This document shows positions 18,752 through 26,801 of a stretch of DNA of 32,443 bases, one piece after another. The stretch's first letter is position 1. Every line of letters starts with the position of its first letter. The notes under the pieces were generated by a model. It made no database searches. It had not been told where the DNA came from and saw only the letters and a program-made list of their open reading frames with translations. Origin of the DNA: Candidatus Allofournierella merdipullorum (lineage in GTDB: Bacteria; Bacillota; Clostridia; Oscillospirales; Ruminococcaceae); NCBI GenBank assembly GCA_019116345.1, contig DXBV01000084.1, positions 1 to 32,443 of the forward strand, read 5' to 3'. Both the position numbers and the translations under genes were made by a program.

Positions 18752-19657
18752 TCATTCCACCACGCGTATCTCTTTTTCCAGCGTGTAGCCGGTCTGTTCC
18801 TTCACAGTCCTGCAAACACGGTCCGCCAGCGCAAGAACATCGGCGCAGGTGGCCCCGCCCAGATTCACGATGAAGCCGCAGTGCTTTTCGCTGATGGCGG
18901 CGCCGCCCACCCGTGCGCCCCGCAGGCCGCACTGCTGGATCAGCGCTCCGGCGAAGGCACCCTGAGGCCGTTTGAACGCACTGCCGGCGCTGGGGTATTC
19001 CAGCGGCTGCTTTTCCACGCGGCGGGCCATCAGCTCCTGCATGGCGGCCTCGATCTCCTCGCGTTTGCCCGGAGAAAGGCGCAGTTCGGCGCTGAGCACA
19101 CACCAGCCGGTGCGCTCAAAAATGCTGGTGCGGTAGCCCAGTTCCAGTTCGCCGGCGGGCAGCGTGCGCACCGCGCCGTTTTCATCCAGGAAGGTCACGC
19201 TTGCAAGCACATCCCGCATCTCGCCGCCGTAAGCACCGGCGTTCATGTACACCGCGCCGCCCACGCTGCCGGGAATTCCAAAGGCAAATTCCAGGCCCGA
19301 GAGCCCCCGGGCCGCCGCGGCCTTGCACAATGTGTTCAGCCCCAGACCCGCAGGAGCGCGGACGACATCGCCCTCAAAGCAGGGCTCGCCGCTTATGGCG
19401 GCAGTGCTGAGCACAACGCCGTCGAATCCGGCATCAGCGAACAGGATGTTCGAGCCCTTGCCCAAAATGTAGCTGCGAACGCCGTGGGCACGGCACAGTT
19501 CCGCCGCGCGGGCCATCTGACCGGCGTCGGCCGGGGTGCAGAACACCTTGGCCGGGCCGCCGATGCGAAAACTGGTGTGCTTCGACAGCGGTTCTTTGCA
19601 GAGAAAATCAATGGATGCGTCCTTCAATGCCTGACACAGGGCCTGCATCTGCTCCAC
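18752..19657 (-). CDS. murB: UDP-N-acetylenolpyruvoylglucosamine reductase
   Basis: 301 residues, the typical Firmicute (type II) MurB length. It reduces UDP-GlcNAc-enolpyruvate to UDP-MurNAc with NADPH and FAD. FAD-binding segments are KHTSFRIGGPA, LGKGSNILFADAGFDGVVL and FAFGIPGSVGGAVYMNAGAYG; the proton-donor serine region is YPSAGSAFKRPQGAFAG; the C-terminal HCGFIVNLGGATCADVLAL is also conserved. The start is GTG at 19657, with GGAGG nine bases upstream; an ATG three codons further in lacks a ribosome binding site at the right distance. It lies 35 bp after the glucokinase and 27 bp before rapZ, inside the long hprK operon. Confidence 0.96.
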   Translation of the reverse strand: MEQMQALCQALKDASIDFLCKEPLSKHTSFRIGGPAKVFCTPADAGQMARAAELCRAHGVRSYILGKGSNILFADAGFDGVVLSTAAISGEPCFEGDVVRAPAGLGLNTLCKAAAARGLSGLEFAFGIPGSVGGAVYMNAGAYGGEMRDVLASVTFLDENGAVRTLPAGELELGYRTSIFERTGWCVLSAELRLSPGKREEIEAAMQELMARRVEKQPLEYPSAGSAFKRPQGAFAGALIQQCGLRGARVGGAAISEKHCGFIVNLGGATCADVLALADRVCRTVKEQTGYTLEKEIRVVE

Positions 19658-19692
19658 AGGGATCAGCCTCCGAACAATGTTTTTTGCTTATT

Positions 19693-20658
19693 TCAGGTCT
19701 TGACCTGATCGCCCAGCCGGGCAGCGCCCACCACACCGGCATCGTTGAACAGCTCGGCGGATTTGATCTTGACACGGCGCTTGCCGTCGCGGGCGTAGTC
19801 CTCCCAGTCCACCTGACGGCGCACCGGGCCCAGCAGGGTCTCACCCTCGCGGGAGACGCCGCCGCCAATGCAGATGATCTCCGGCTGGAAGATGTTGATG
19901 ACGTTGGTCAGGCCGCAGGCGATGTACTCCACGTACTTGTCGATCAGCCGCTTGGCCAGTTCGTCGCCGGCACGCATGCCTTCAAAGGCGGTCTTGGCGT
20001 TGGTGTTGTTCACATCGCCGTCCACCAGCTTCCACATCATGTTGTCCGGATGAGACAGCAGAGCGGCCTTGGTGTCTTCGGTGAGCGCGCGGGCGGAGGC
20101 GTACTTCTCCCAGCAGCCGTTGCGGCCGCACATGCAGGGACGGCCGTCCTTCTGGATGACCATATGGCCCAGCTCCGCGCCGGCGTAGTTGAAGCCGGCA
20201 AAGATCTTGCCGTCGATGATGATGCCGCCGCCGATACCGGTGCCCAGAGTGATGACCACGGCATAGCGGGCGCCCTTTGCGCCGCCGGCTATGTATTCGC
20301 CGTAGGCCGCCGCGTTGGCGTCGTTTTCAATGAACACCTGGCAGGGCAGCAGCTCCTCCATGTGCTTCTGCAGCTCCCAGTCGCGGTAGCCGAAATTCGC
20401 GTTGAAGTCCACCACACCCAGCTGGCTGTTCACGCTGCCGGGAGTGCCGATGCCCACCCACAGAATGTCATCGAAAGACAACTGGTTTTCCTCCAGCACC
20501 CGCTTGCACAGGTCCGCAATTTTCTTTTCGATGACCTCCTGCGGCTGAGGCAGCTCAGTGGCGCAGGTGGATTTCGCAATGATGTGGCAGTCTTCGTCCA
20601 CAATGCCGGCAGTGATGGTGGTGCCGCCCAGGTCGACGCCGATGGTGTATTTTTTCAT
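19693..20658 (-). CDS. glcK: ROK-family glucokinase
   Basis: 321 residues, matching Bacillus-type GlcK. It phosphorylates glucose to glucose 6-phosphate in the cytosol. Motifs in order: DLGGTT phosphate loop (9-14), catalytic ENDANAAA with Asp113, ATP-binding GTGIGGG (139-145), the sugar/zinc histidine in AELGHM (H165), the ROK zinc signature CMCGRNGCWE (175-184) and FQPEIICIGGGVS. No N-terminal DNA-binding domain is present, so it is a kinase, not a NagC/XylR-type repressor. The ATG at 20658 overlaps the PHP gene stop (ATGA). A glucokinase beside hprK links sugar phosphorylation to the HPr-kinase carbon signal; specificity for glucose over other hexoses is inferred. Confidence 0.92.
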   Translation of the reverse strand: MKKYTIGVDLGGTTITAGIVDEDCHIIAKSTCATELPQPQEVIEKKIADLCKRVLEENQLSFDDILWVGIGTPGSVNSQLGVVDFNANFGYRDWELQKHMEELLPCQVFIENDANAAAYGEYIAGGAKGARYAVVITLGTGIGGGIIIDGKIFAGFNYAGAELGHMVIQKDGRPCMCGRNGCWEKYASARALTEDTKAALLSHPDNMMWKLVDGDVNNTNAKTAFEGMRAGDELAKRLIDKYVEYIACGLTNVINIFQPEIICIGGGVSREGETLLGPVRRQVDWEDYARDGKRRVKIKSAELFNDAGVVGAARLGDQVKT

Positions 20659-21404
20659 AATGATCCTCCTATACGTTCCGCAACAGGTTTGCTGTGCTGT
20701 TTCAGTTCTTCCAGAAGCCGGCTGGGAGATGCGTTGACCACCAGTTCCTCGGGGAAATCGATCTCCTCCAAAAGACGGACAAGATGCCCCACTCCCGCCT
20801 GCATCTGATAAATGGAATGGGCGTCGGTATTCAGCGCGATCGGGCAGCCCGCTTTTTTGCAGGCCAGCGCCAGCGCTTTCATATTCCCCGCCCCCTCCGG
20901 GCGCACCGCCCAGGAGTTGCCGTTCAGTTCCACCACCTTGTGGTGCTCTGCAAAGGCTCGGGCGACCCTTTCATAATCATACACGTGCTTCGCCTGTTCC
21001 GAATGACCGATCATATCCACCACGGGATTTTCGGCGACCTTCAGCCACAGGTTCGTGGCTTGTTCCACCGTGAGCGTGCCGGGCAGGCAGTCGGAATGAA
21101 TGGAGGCGATGACCCAGTCGAGCCCGGCCAGAAAATCGGAGGGAAGGTCCAGAGTGCCCTCCAAATCCGTCACGTTGGCCTCCGCCCCTTTCAGCACCGG
21201 GATGCCTTCCAGCACGTCCGGCAGGCGGCGCAGATTGTAGAAATACCAGGGATGGGGCGAGTCCGGCATGGCCGGCCCGTGGTCGGTCACAGCGATGGCG
21301 CAATGCCCCATTTCCTTTGCAGCCCGCGCCATCTCGGTGATGGTGTTGAAGGCATGGTTGGACACAAGTGTGTGCGTGTGCAGGTCTGCAATGATGCGAT
21401 ACAA
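20655..21404 (-). CDS. PHP-domain metal-dependent phosphatase (YcdX-like)
   Basis: 249 residues, a stand-alone PHP domain. It has the four PHP motifs: DLHTHT (7-12), AVTDHGPAMPD, the later GAEANVTD and WVIASIHSD, and a C-terminal LNTDAHSIYQM. This set binds three metals and hydrolyses phosphoesters; it is similar in layout to E. coli YcdX, but the substrate is unknown. The start appears to be TTG at 21404 with GGAAG nine bases upstream; no in-frame ATG precedes the first metal motif. It lies 21 bp after hprK and overlaps glcK by 4 bp. PHP genes next to hprK/murB are common in Clostridia. Confidence 0.9.
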   Translation of the reverse strand: MYRIIADLHTHTLVSNHAFNTITEMARAAKEMGHCAIAVTDHGPAMPDSPHPWYFYNLRRLPDVLEGIPVLKGAEANVTDLEGTLDLPSDFLAGLDWVIASIHSDCLPGTLTVEQATNLWLKVAENPVVDMIGHSEQAKHVYDYERVARAFAEHHKVVELNGNSWAVRPEGAGNMKALALACKKAGCPIALNTDAHSIYQMQAGVGHLVRLLEEIDFPEELVVNASPSRLLEELKQHSKPVAERIGGSL

Positions 21405-21425
21405 AATTCTATGCTTCCTTTCCCC

Positions 21426-22358
21426 TTAAATGCCCACATCGTCCTCAAGACCGAGGCGGGCAAGCAGCTCTTTGGCCGCGTTATACCCCATCTTTTTCTG
21501 GCGGTTATTAATGGCCGCCGTCTCCAGAATGACCGCAAGGTTCCGTCCGGGCATGACCGGGATCACCGTACAGGGGATCTGCACGCCCAGAATGTCATAG
21601 GTGTCGTTTTCCAGGCCGGTGCGGTCGTAGTTCTTGGTTTTGTCCCAGGGCTCCAGCTGGACCACAAGGTCCACCCGTTCGCTCACCTTGACCGCGCCGA
21701 TACCGAACACACGGGCCACGTTGACGATGCCGATGCCCCGCAGCTCAATGAAATGGCGGATGTTTTCCGGTGCGGTGCCAACGATGGTGCGGTTGGAAGT
21801 TTTGCGCAGCTCCACCGCGTCGTCTGCCACCAGACGGTGGCCGCGCTTCACCAGCTCCACGGCGGTCTCGCTCTTGCCGACGCCGCTGTCGCCCAGGATC
21901 AGGATGCCTTCGCCGTAGACCTCGACGAACACGCCGTGACGGGTCACGCGGGGGGCCAGCTCCACGTTCAGGATGTTGATGAGGGAGCTGAGCAGCGTGG
22001 ATGTGCTCTCGGTGGAGACCAGCAGCGGCACCTCATACTGACGGGCAAATTCCAAAAATTCCGGCAGAACTTCCAGCCCGCGGCTGATGATGACGGCAGG
22101 CGGCTTCAGCGAAAGCATCTTTTCCAGATGCCGGCGTCGGTCGGCCTCGGGCAGCTCCTTCAGGTAGGAGATCTCCACCATGCCGCAGATCTGGATCCGG
22201 CTCGCGTCAAAATACTGGTAGTACCCCGCCAGCATAATGCCCGGACGGTTCACGTCCGCCGTATAGATGGGGATGTCGGAGAGTTCTTTCGGGGCGTAGA
22301 TGGTATCCATTTTCAAGGTGGCCGCAAGTTCACTTAACGGTACGGAAAACGCTGGCAT
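21426..22358 (-). CDS. hprK: HPr kinase/phosphorylase
   Basis: 310 residues, normal for HprK. The enzyme phosphorylates HPr (and Crh) on Ser46 in response to glycolytic intermediates and dephosphorylates it with phosphate, setting catabolite repression. The N-terminal regulatory domain (about 1-130) is followed by Walker A GDSGVGKS at 156-163, RLVADDAVE and the HprK signature IELRGIGIVNVARVFG. The kinase-phosphorylase C-terminal loop (IPVMPGRNLAVILETAA) is present. The ATG at 22358 is preceded by AAAGGGTG. It heads the operon running to dnaE; the promoter is at 22464-22492, leaving a leader of about 100 bases. No ptsH or crh gene lies in the window. Confidence 0.96.
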   Translation of the reverse strand: MPAFSVPLSELAATLKMDTIYAPKELSDIPIYTADVNRPGIMLAGYYQYFDASRIQICGMVEISYLKELPEADRRRHLEKMLSLKPPAVIISRGLEVLPEFLEFARQYEVPLLVSTESTSTLLSSLINILNVELAPRVTRHGVFVEVYGEGILILGDSGVGKSETAVELVKRGHRLVADDAVELRKTSNRTIVGTAPENIRHFIELRGIGIVNVARVFGIGAVKVSERVDLVVQLEPWDKTKNYDRTGLENDTYDILGVQIPCTVIPVMPGRNLAVILETAAINNRQKKMGYNAAKELLARLGLEDDVGI

Positions 22359-22463
22359 AAGAACACCCTTTCTCTTTGATTCGCAGCCTCCGGACGCAGC
22401 AGAGCCTGTCCCCCGTCTTTCCCTGGCGGCACAGCTTTGCCCGCCGGACTGCATACATATGAT

Positions 22464-22492
22464 ATTATATAATATACAGCCCGGATTGGCAA
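22464..22492 (-). promoter_or_regulatory. Promoter of the hprK-dnaE operon
   Basis: Minus strand TTGCCA (22487-22492), 17 bases, TATAAT (22464-22469): five of six and six of six matches to the sigma-A consensus. The -10 sits in a strongly AT-rich block (22456-22478). The right half overlaps the perfect inverted repeat at 22479-22506, so the -35 lies within a potential operator or terminator stem. Confidence 0.8.
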
Positions 22493-22506
22493 TTTCCAAT
22501 CCGGGC
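22479..22506. terminator. Perfect inverted repeat; probable terminator of gerABC, or operator of hprK
   Basis: Arms GCCCGGATTGG (22479-22489) and CCAATCCGGGC (22496-22506), six-base spacer. It lies 28 bases downstream of the gerC stop on the minus strand and could end that transcript, but the following bases (TGTATATTAT) are only moderately T-rich. The same repeat covers the -35 and part of the spacer of the hprK promoter. I list it as terminator with reservation. Confidence 0.5.
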
Positions 22507-22533
22507 AAAATTGATTTTTCTCCGGGTGCATTT

Positions 22534-23562
22534 TTATACCATTCGCAGCAGGCAATGAAATTTGACCGTTCCCGGCCGAGCGAGGCGGCCGTCGGATCCC
22601 ATGGCCCGGCAGAGGCCCTCGTCCAGATTCGCCAATCGGCTGCTCAGAAGAAACACGTCGTTGCCCCGGCCCAGCGTGTCAGCCACAAGCTCTTCCAGCA
22701 GGACGCGCACTTCTTTGTCGATGGCCTGTTCCAGCCCTTTGTCTTTCCCCGGAAGCGCCGCGCCTTGCGGGCTGACGAGCCGGTGGATGGCGCCGCTGAA
22801 ATTCACTGCAAGCTCCATTCCCTGCTCGCTGTAGGAAGGCTGAAAGCGCAGCTTGGGCGAGCGGAGCTGAAAGCTCACCGAGAGCGGCTCCAGCGTGAGT
22901 TCCAGCGCGTCCGCCTGCCCCGCCAGCAGCCGGGCAAGCTGCGCTTTTGCCCCCTTCCAGACGGCATCCGGCGTCCCGTCTTTGTAAAGCGTCAGCTTTT
23001 CAAAGGACGCACTCCCCTCTTTCACCGACAAACCGGGGATAAGCCCGCAGTCAGAGTCCGCGCCGAACTGATAAAGATAGGTTTTGAAGATGCCGCGCTT
23101 TTCCAGCTGCTGCACGCTGCACAGAAAATCCGTCCCCTTTTCCTGCAGCTGCTCAAATCCGGCGGGGTCGGTGTCCAGGCCGTAGACCGCCATGTTCGGC
23201 CGTCCGCTGGTGTTGCTGGCGAGATAACGGCAGGCGTCGAACACTCCCTCCTCCATCAAACCGGGCCCGATGAACAAAAGTTCGCTCTGTCCGTAGAAAA
23301 GCCGCCGGCTTTCGCTTTGTTCCGCGTTCAGCATCGCTTCGTACACGGTGTCGCCGCTGCCCGAAAGGCATCGAGCCTGTTCGCTCACCTGGCCTGTGTC
23401 CGCATTGGGCGCAGCGTCCAGCACCAGGAGCCGCGCTTCGAACCGCGTTTCCTTTTCCACATAAATGGCTTTCACCGGCACCCTGTCGCTCAGGCCGCTT
23501 CCGGAGCAGCCTGTCAGCAAAGCCGCTCCCAGCAGCAGCCCTAAAACCAACCTTCGCTTCAT
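22534..23562 (-). CDS. gerC: Spore germination receptor lipoprotein, GerC family
   Basis: 342 residues. The N-terminus is a lipoprotein signal (MKRRLVLGLLLGAALLTGC) with the lipidated cysteine at 19. The body matches the GerAC family: DRVPVKAIYVEKE-type start of domain 1, GQSELLFIGPGLMEEGVFDACRYLASN, and a C-terminal domain ending in the GRGNDVFLLSS region with the long helix EQAIDKEVRVLLEELVADTLG. It is the C subunit of a ger(x)A germinant receptor on the outer face of the spore inner membrane. The ATG at 23562 overlaps the gerB stop by 4 bp. It is the last gene of the receptor operon. The length is slightly below the usual 370-400. Confidence 0.88.
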   Translation of the reverse strand: MKRRLVLGLLLGAALLTGCSGSGLSDRVPVKAIYVEKETRFEARLLVLDAAPNADTGQVSEQARCLSGSGDTVYEAMLNAEQSESRRLFYGQSELLFIGPGLMEEGVFDACRYLASNTSGRPNMAVYGLDTDPAGFEQLQEKGTDFLCSVQQLEKRGIFKTYLYQFGADSDCGLIPGLSVKEGSASFEKLTLYKDGTPDAVWKGAKAQLARLLAGQADALELTLEPLSVSFQLRSPKLRFQPSYSEQGMELAVNFSGAIHRLVSPQGAALPGKDKGLEQAIDKEVRVLLEELVADTLGRGNDVFLLSSRLANLDEGLCRAMGSDGRLARPGTVKFHCLLRMV

Positions 23563-24566
23563 GGGGCCTTCCTCCTCTCCCGAAAAAACCGCTGCAGCGG
23601 CGCCGTCAGCAGCGCCAGCGCCAACAAACATTGTTGCACGATCAGCGCCAGCGATTCATTTTGGTTCCACACCGCCAGAAATACCACCATAACGGCAGCC
23701 AGCGCGATCCAGTAAGGGCAATGTCCTTTACACAGCTTTACGTTGCACCACAGTTTCACAAATGCGGCAAAATACAGGCTGATCTTGATGAGGAACAGCA
23801 GCAGCCATACCCCCACATGGAGCGCGTCCAGCCGGCGGAACACTGAGAGCCCGCCCAGACGCGCGATGGTGTACACCGGCTGAGTCTCGCTTGTATACGC
23901 GGCCCCCAGAGTCATCTCACCCAAAAGGGCAAGCAGGCTGTCCGCCAGGAACACGGCCCCGATCATTTTTGCCGCGCCCCGTCCGCTGCCCCCTCTCCGG
24001 GACAAAAAAGGCAGCAAAATCAGTTCCGGCGGCAGATAAAAACGCGTTACGGCAAGCCCGGCCAGCGTTTTGATATCTGTTTCGGGCGTTTGAAGGTGGC
24101 TGAACTGCATCTGCCCCGCCACCGACCACCCCAGCGCCAGAACGGAGACTGCCGCCAGCGTCAGTACCGGCCAGGCCGCCCGTCCCAGCGCCTGCACACC
24201 GGCAAACGCACCATAATAGGCCGCGCTGAACACCAGGATGAGGAACAGCAGCGCCGGAAGCTGCTGCTGCATCACATAGTTGTAAAAACGCTCCCCCTGA
24301 ATGACCTCCAGCGCAACGGAGAGCACCAGCGCACCGCACAAAAGCAGCGAGAGCATCGGGCCGGGACGCTGCCTGCCGCACCAGCGGAGGTACACGAGCA
24401 TCACTGCGCACAGCAGAGCAAACCGCAGCGCGCCCGACAGGATGGCCGTCCGGGCAGGAAGGACCTCGATTTGCCGCCCAAAGGGCTGAATGAAGCTGTC
24501 GGTCAAAAAGGCGGCAAGCACCAGCGTTGCCGCCTGCTTTTGTTCAAAAATCGACTCACGATCCAT
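23559..24566 (-). CDS. gerB: Spore germination receptor permease subunit, GerB family
   Basis: 335 residues with about nine to ten hydrophobic segments, an APC-superfamily (spore permease) protein and the likely ligand-binding subunit of the germinant receptor. Typical features are the N-terminal KQAATLVLAAFLTDSF, a mid-protein FYLPPELILLPFL and QNESLALIVQQ near the C-terminus. It is somewhat shorter than Bacillus GerAB (about 365), and the first helix region (normally G-rich) is weak, so ligand specificity may differ. It overlaps gerA by 11 bp and gerC by 4 bp, so the three subunits are translated together. Confidence 0.87.
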   Translation of the reverse strand: MDRESIFEQKQAATLVLAAFLTDSFIQPFGRQIEVLPARTAILSGALRFALLCAVMLVYLRWCGRQRPGPMLSLLLCGALVLSVALEVIQGERFYNYVMQQQLPALLFLILVFSAAYYGAFAGVQALGRAAWPVLTLAAVSVLALGWSVAGQMQFSHLQTPETDIKTLAGLAVTRFYLPPELILLPFLSRRGGSGRGAAKMIGAVFLADSLLALLGEMTLGAAYTSETQPVYTIARLGGLSVFRRLDALHVGVWLLLFLIKISLYFAAFVKLWCNVKLCKGHCPYWIALAAVMVVFLAVWNQNESLALIVQQCLLALALLTAPLQRFFRERRKAP

Positions 24567-26019
24567 AGTTTTCTTCTCCGCCGGGCAGGTCGTTCACATC
24601 GAAGGGTCGGCTTGCCAGCCGCTGCCAGGGCATGCGCACAAGGCCGTCCCGCAGGGCGCCCCGCCCAAAGGGTATCAGCGGCGAAGTGTATGGCACGCCG
24701 AAGGAGTGCATGCCGCAGATGCTCACCAGCATCAGAAAGAACATCGTCACAAGGCCGAACGGCCCGAACAAACCGCCTGCCAGCACAAACAGCACCCGCA
24801 GCACGGTGGCCGGCTCGTACAGCGACGGAATGACAAAGATGGAGATGGTGGTCAGGGCAGCCACGATGAGCACCGGCGTGCTCATGATGCCCGCCTTTGT
24901 GGCTGCATCGCCCACGATGAGGGCCGCCACAAGGCTCACCGAGTGGCCGATGGGCTTTGGCAGCCGCAGGCCGGCCTCACGGATGATCTCCAGCAAGACG
25001 ATGACCAGCATCATCTCCATGAACAGCGGCAGCGGCGTTGCGGTCGCCGCCGCTGTTACTTTATAAAGCAGTTCCGGCGGGAACAGCTCCGGTGTGTACT
25101 CCGCAATGGAGACAAACACCCCCGGCAGCAGCACCGACAGAAAAAAAGCCGTATACTTGAGCAGTCGAACGGCGCTGGCAAAGTAGGCCTTGCCGGCGTA
25201 ATCGTCCAGACTTTGAAAGTTCTCGTTGAAAAAGTAGGGCACGATCATCGCGAAGGGGCTTGCGTTCACAAGCACAATGATTTTTCCCTCGCATATCTTG
25301 GCGGCGGCAGTGACCGGCCGCTCGGTGTAGCCCACCTCCTGAAAAAAGCTGAAGCTGCCCCGGTGAAGATAGGGCGCGAGATATCCGCTGTCGAACAGCA
25401 CGGGCAGATCCACCGACTTCAGCTTTTTCTCGATGGCGGCGACAAACTCCGGCTTCGCCAGGGTGCGGTCGTACAGCATGGCCACTTCGGTGCCGGTGCG
25501 TTCGCCGGCCGGGAAAATTTTCGTTGTGAGGCCTTCGGTGCGAACCAGCCGCCGCACAAGGCTGACATTGATGCGCAGCAGGTCACAAAAGCCTTCCCGG
25601 GAGCCACGGATGTCTCCCTCGCCGGAAGGCTCCTGTACCGAGCGGAACTGCATATTCTGCGTGGAAAGAACAATCGCTTTACGGCAGCCGTCAATGAGCA
25701 TCACCGTTGTTCCCGCGGTCAGCTGGGTGCGCAACGCATCGAAATCCTCCACCGGTGTGTTCTCCACCGGCAGGTCGGTCTGATTTTGAATGTAATCGAA
25801 CAGTTCCAGCCCGTTCGCCGGCTCAAACCGGGTCTCGTTGAGCATGGAGAGCATCACCACCCACAGCCGCTCCAGGGTAGAAAGGCCCTCGAAAAAGCAC
25901 AGGCAGCAGGGCACGCCACGCACGTTGACGGTTTTTGCATACAGGTCGACGGAATTGCCAAACATCTCTTTCAGACGGGCGATGTTTTCGCCCAGCGAAG
26001 GGGTCAGGGGCATCGGCAT
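24556..26019 (-). CDS. gerA: Spore germination receptor A subunit
   Basis: 487 residues, full length for GerAA. The N-terminal soluble part (about 1-270) has the SPKLGENIARLKEMFGNS-like opening (SLGENIARLKEMFG), VMLIDGCRKAIVLSTQ, the family pattern EPSGEGDIRGSREGFCDLLRINVSLVRRL and ENTIILVNASPFAMIVPYFF-like (IIVLVNASPFAMIVPYFF). The C-terminal membrane domain has about five hydrophobic segments with FIVEIIREAGLRLPKPIG-like (LLEIIREAGLRLPKPIGHSVSLVAALIVGDAATKAG), strongly diagnostic. It is in the inner spore membrane and couples germinant sensing to ion release. The ATG at 26019 follows CGAGGTGA. CATACTA, a sigma-G-like -10, lies 19 bases upstream, without a good -35. It is divergent from the DUF421 gene. 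Confidence 0.93.
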   Translation of the reverse strand: MPMPLTPSLGENIARLKEMFGNSVDLYAKTVNVRGVPCCLCFFEGLSTLERLWVVMLSMLNETRFEPANGLELFDYIQNQTDLPVENTPVEDFDALRTQLTAGTTVMLIDGCRKAIVLSTQNMQFRSVQEPSGEGDIRGSREGFCDLLRINVSLVRRLVRTEGLTTKIFPAGERTGTEVAMLYDRTLAKPEFVAAIEKKLKSVDLPVLFDSGYLAPYLHRGSFSFFQEVGYTERPVTAAAKICEGKIIVLVNASPFAMIVPYFFNENFQSLDDYAGKAYFASAVRLLKYTAFFLSVLLPGVFVSIAEYTPELFPPELLYKVTAAATATPLPLFMEMMLVIVLLEIIREAGLRLPKPIGHSVSLVAALIVGDAATKAGIMSTPVLIVAALTTISIFVIPSLYEPATVLRVLFVLAGGLFGPFGLVTMFFLMLVSICGMHSFGVPYTSPLIPFGRGALRDGLVRMPWQRLASRPFDVNDLPGGEENYGS

Positions 26020-26090
26020 CGTTTTTCACCTCGCCGGTTAGTATGCCCCGGAGCCGTCCTTTCAAAACCACTTGCCTGGAGGAGTTTTGT

Positions 26091-26768
26091 ATGCTGGTGC
26101 TGGTGCTTCGCACATTGATGATCTATCTTCTCATCGTGGCGGCCATGCGGCTGATGGGCAAACGCCAGCTGGGGGAACTGCAGCCCTCGGAGCTGGTGTC
26201 TACCATTCTCATCTCCAATCTGGCCTCCATCTCCATCGAGTCCCCGGAAGTTCCGCTGGCCGCAAGCCTCGCGCCCGTCTGCCTGATCGTGGTGCTGGAA
26301 CTGTTTTCCTCGGCTCTGTGCTACATGAGCCCCACCGCGGCAAAGATTTTATCCGGAACGCCGGTGGCAGTGATACGGGGCGGAAAAATCGACCAGAAGA
26401 CCCTGCGGGAACTTCGGTTCAGCGCCAGCGACCTGCTGGAAGCGCTGCGGGGCAAGGACATTTTTGACCCCTCCGAGGTGAACTACGCACTGGTGGAGAC
26501 CAACGGCACTTTAAGCGTCAGCCGGATGCCGCAGAAGGATACGCCCACGCGGGAGGACTTGAAGCTGCCGCCGCCCGAGGCCCGCACCCCCATGGTGCCC
26601 CTCATCATCGACGGGCGAGTGCTGGCGGATAATCTCGCCTGGTGCGGCAGGAACGAGCAATGGCTGGACAAAGTTCTGCGTCAGCACAAGTGCGCCCGGC
26701 GGCAGGTCCTGTTGCTGCTGGGCGACGACTCCGGCCAGGTGCAGCTGGTCAAAAAAGAGAGCCGCTGA
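26091..26768 (+). CDS. DUF421 (YetF-family) membrane protein
   Basis: 225 residues. Two to three hydrophobic N-terminal segments (about 1-20 LVLVLRTLMIYLLIVAAMRL and 57-78) are separated by GKRQLGELQPSELVSTILISNLASI, the DUF421 hallmark, then a cytosolic domain with SGTPVAVIRGGKIDQKTLRELRFSASDLLEALRGKDIFD and YALVETNGTLSV. This is the YetF-type family found in many spore-formers, some members of which sit in spore membranes; the molecular role is not established. The ATG at 26091 follows GGAGGAG with seven bases between. It is divergent from gerA (71 bp apart) and followed by a DUF4363 gene after 33 bp, a frequent clostridial pairing. Confidence 0.9.
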   Translation: MLVLVLRTLMIYLLIVAAMRLMGKRQLGELQPSELVSTILISNLASISIESPEVPLAASLAPVCLIVVLELFSSALCYMSPTAAKILSGTPVAVIRGGKIDQKTLRELRFSASDLLEALRGKDIFDPSEVNYALVETNGTLSVSRMPQKDTPTREDLKLPPPEARTPMVPLIIDGRVLADNLAWCGRNEQWLDKVLRQHKCARRQVLLLLGDDSGQVQLVKKESR

Positions 26769-26782
26769 AACCAGCGGCTCTC
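26751..26782 (-). terminator. Minus-strand intrinsic terminator at the DUF421/DUF4363 junction
   Basis: Ten-base arms GAGAGCCGCT (26757-26766) and AGCGGCTCTC (26773-26782), loop of six. On the minus strand the stem is followed by T6 (26751-26756); on the plus strand no T-tract follows. It therefore has terminator form for leftward transcription coming from nrdR, although it lies inside a rightward gene pair and includes the DUF421 stop codon. Confidence 0.65.
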
Positions 26783-26801
26783 CGATTGAAAGGATGATCG
26801 A

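Noticed and set aside
17846-19708. Plus-strand frame of about 620 codons opposite rapZ and murB.
   Set aside because: Composition and position are those of a codon-bias shadow; both opposite genes show full-length conserved motifs.
26020-26090. Possible sigma-G promoter for gerA (CATACTA at 26039-26045 on the minus strand).
   Set aside because: The -10 fits, but no -35 of the sigma-G type is found at the right distance; kept only as a remark under gerA.
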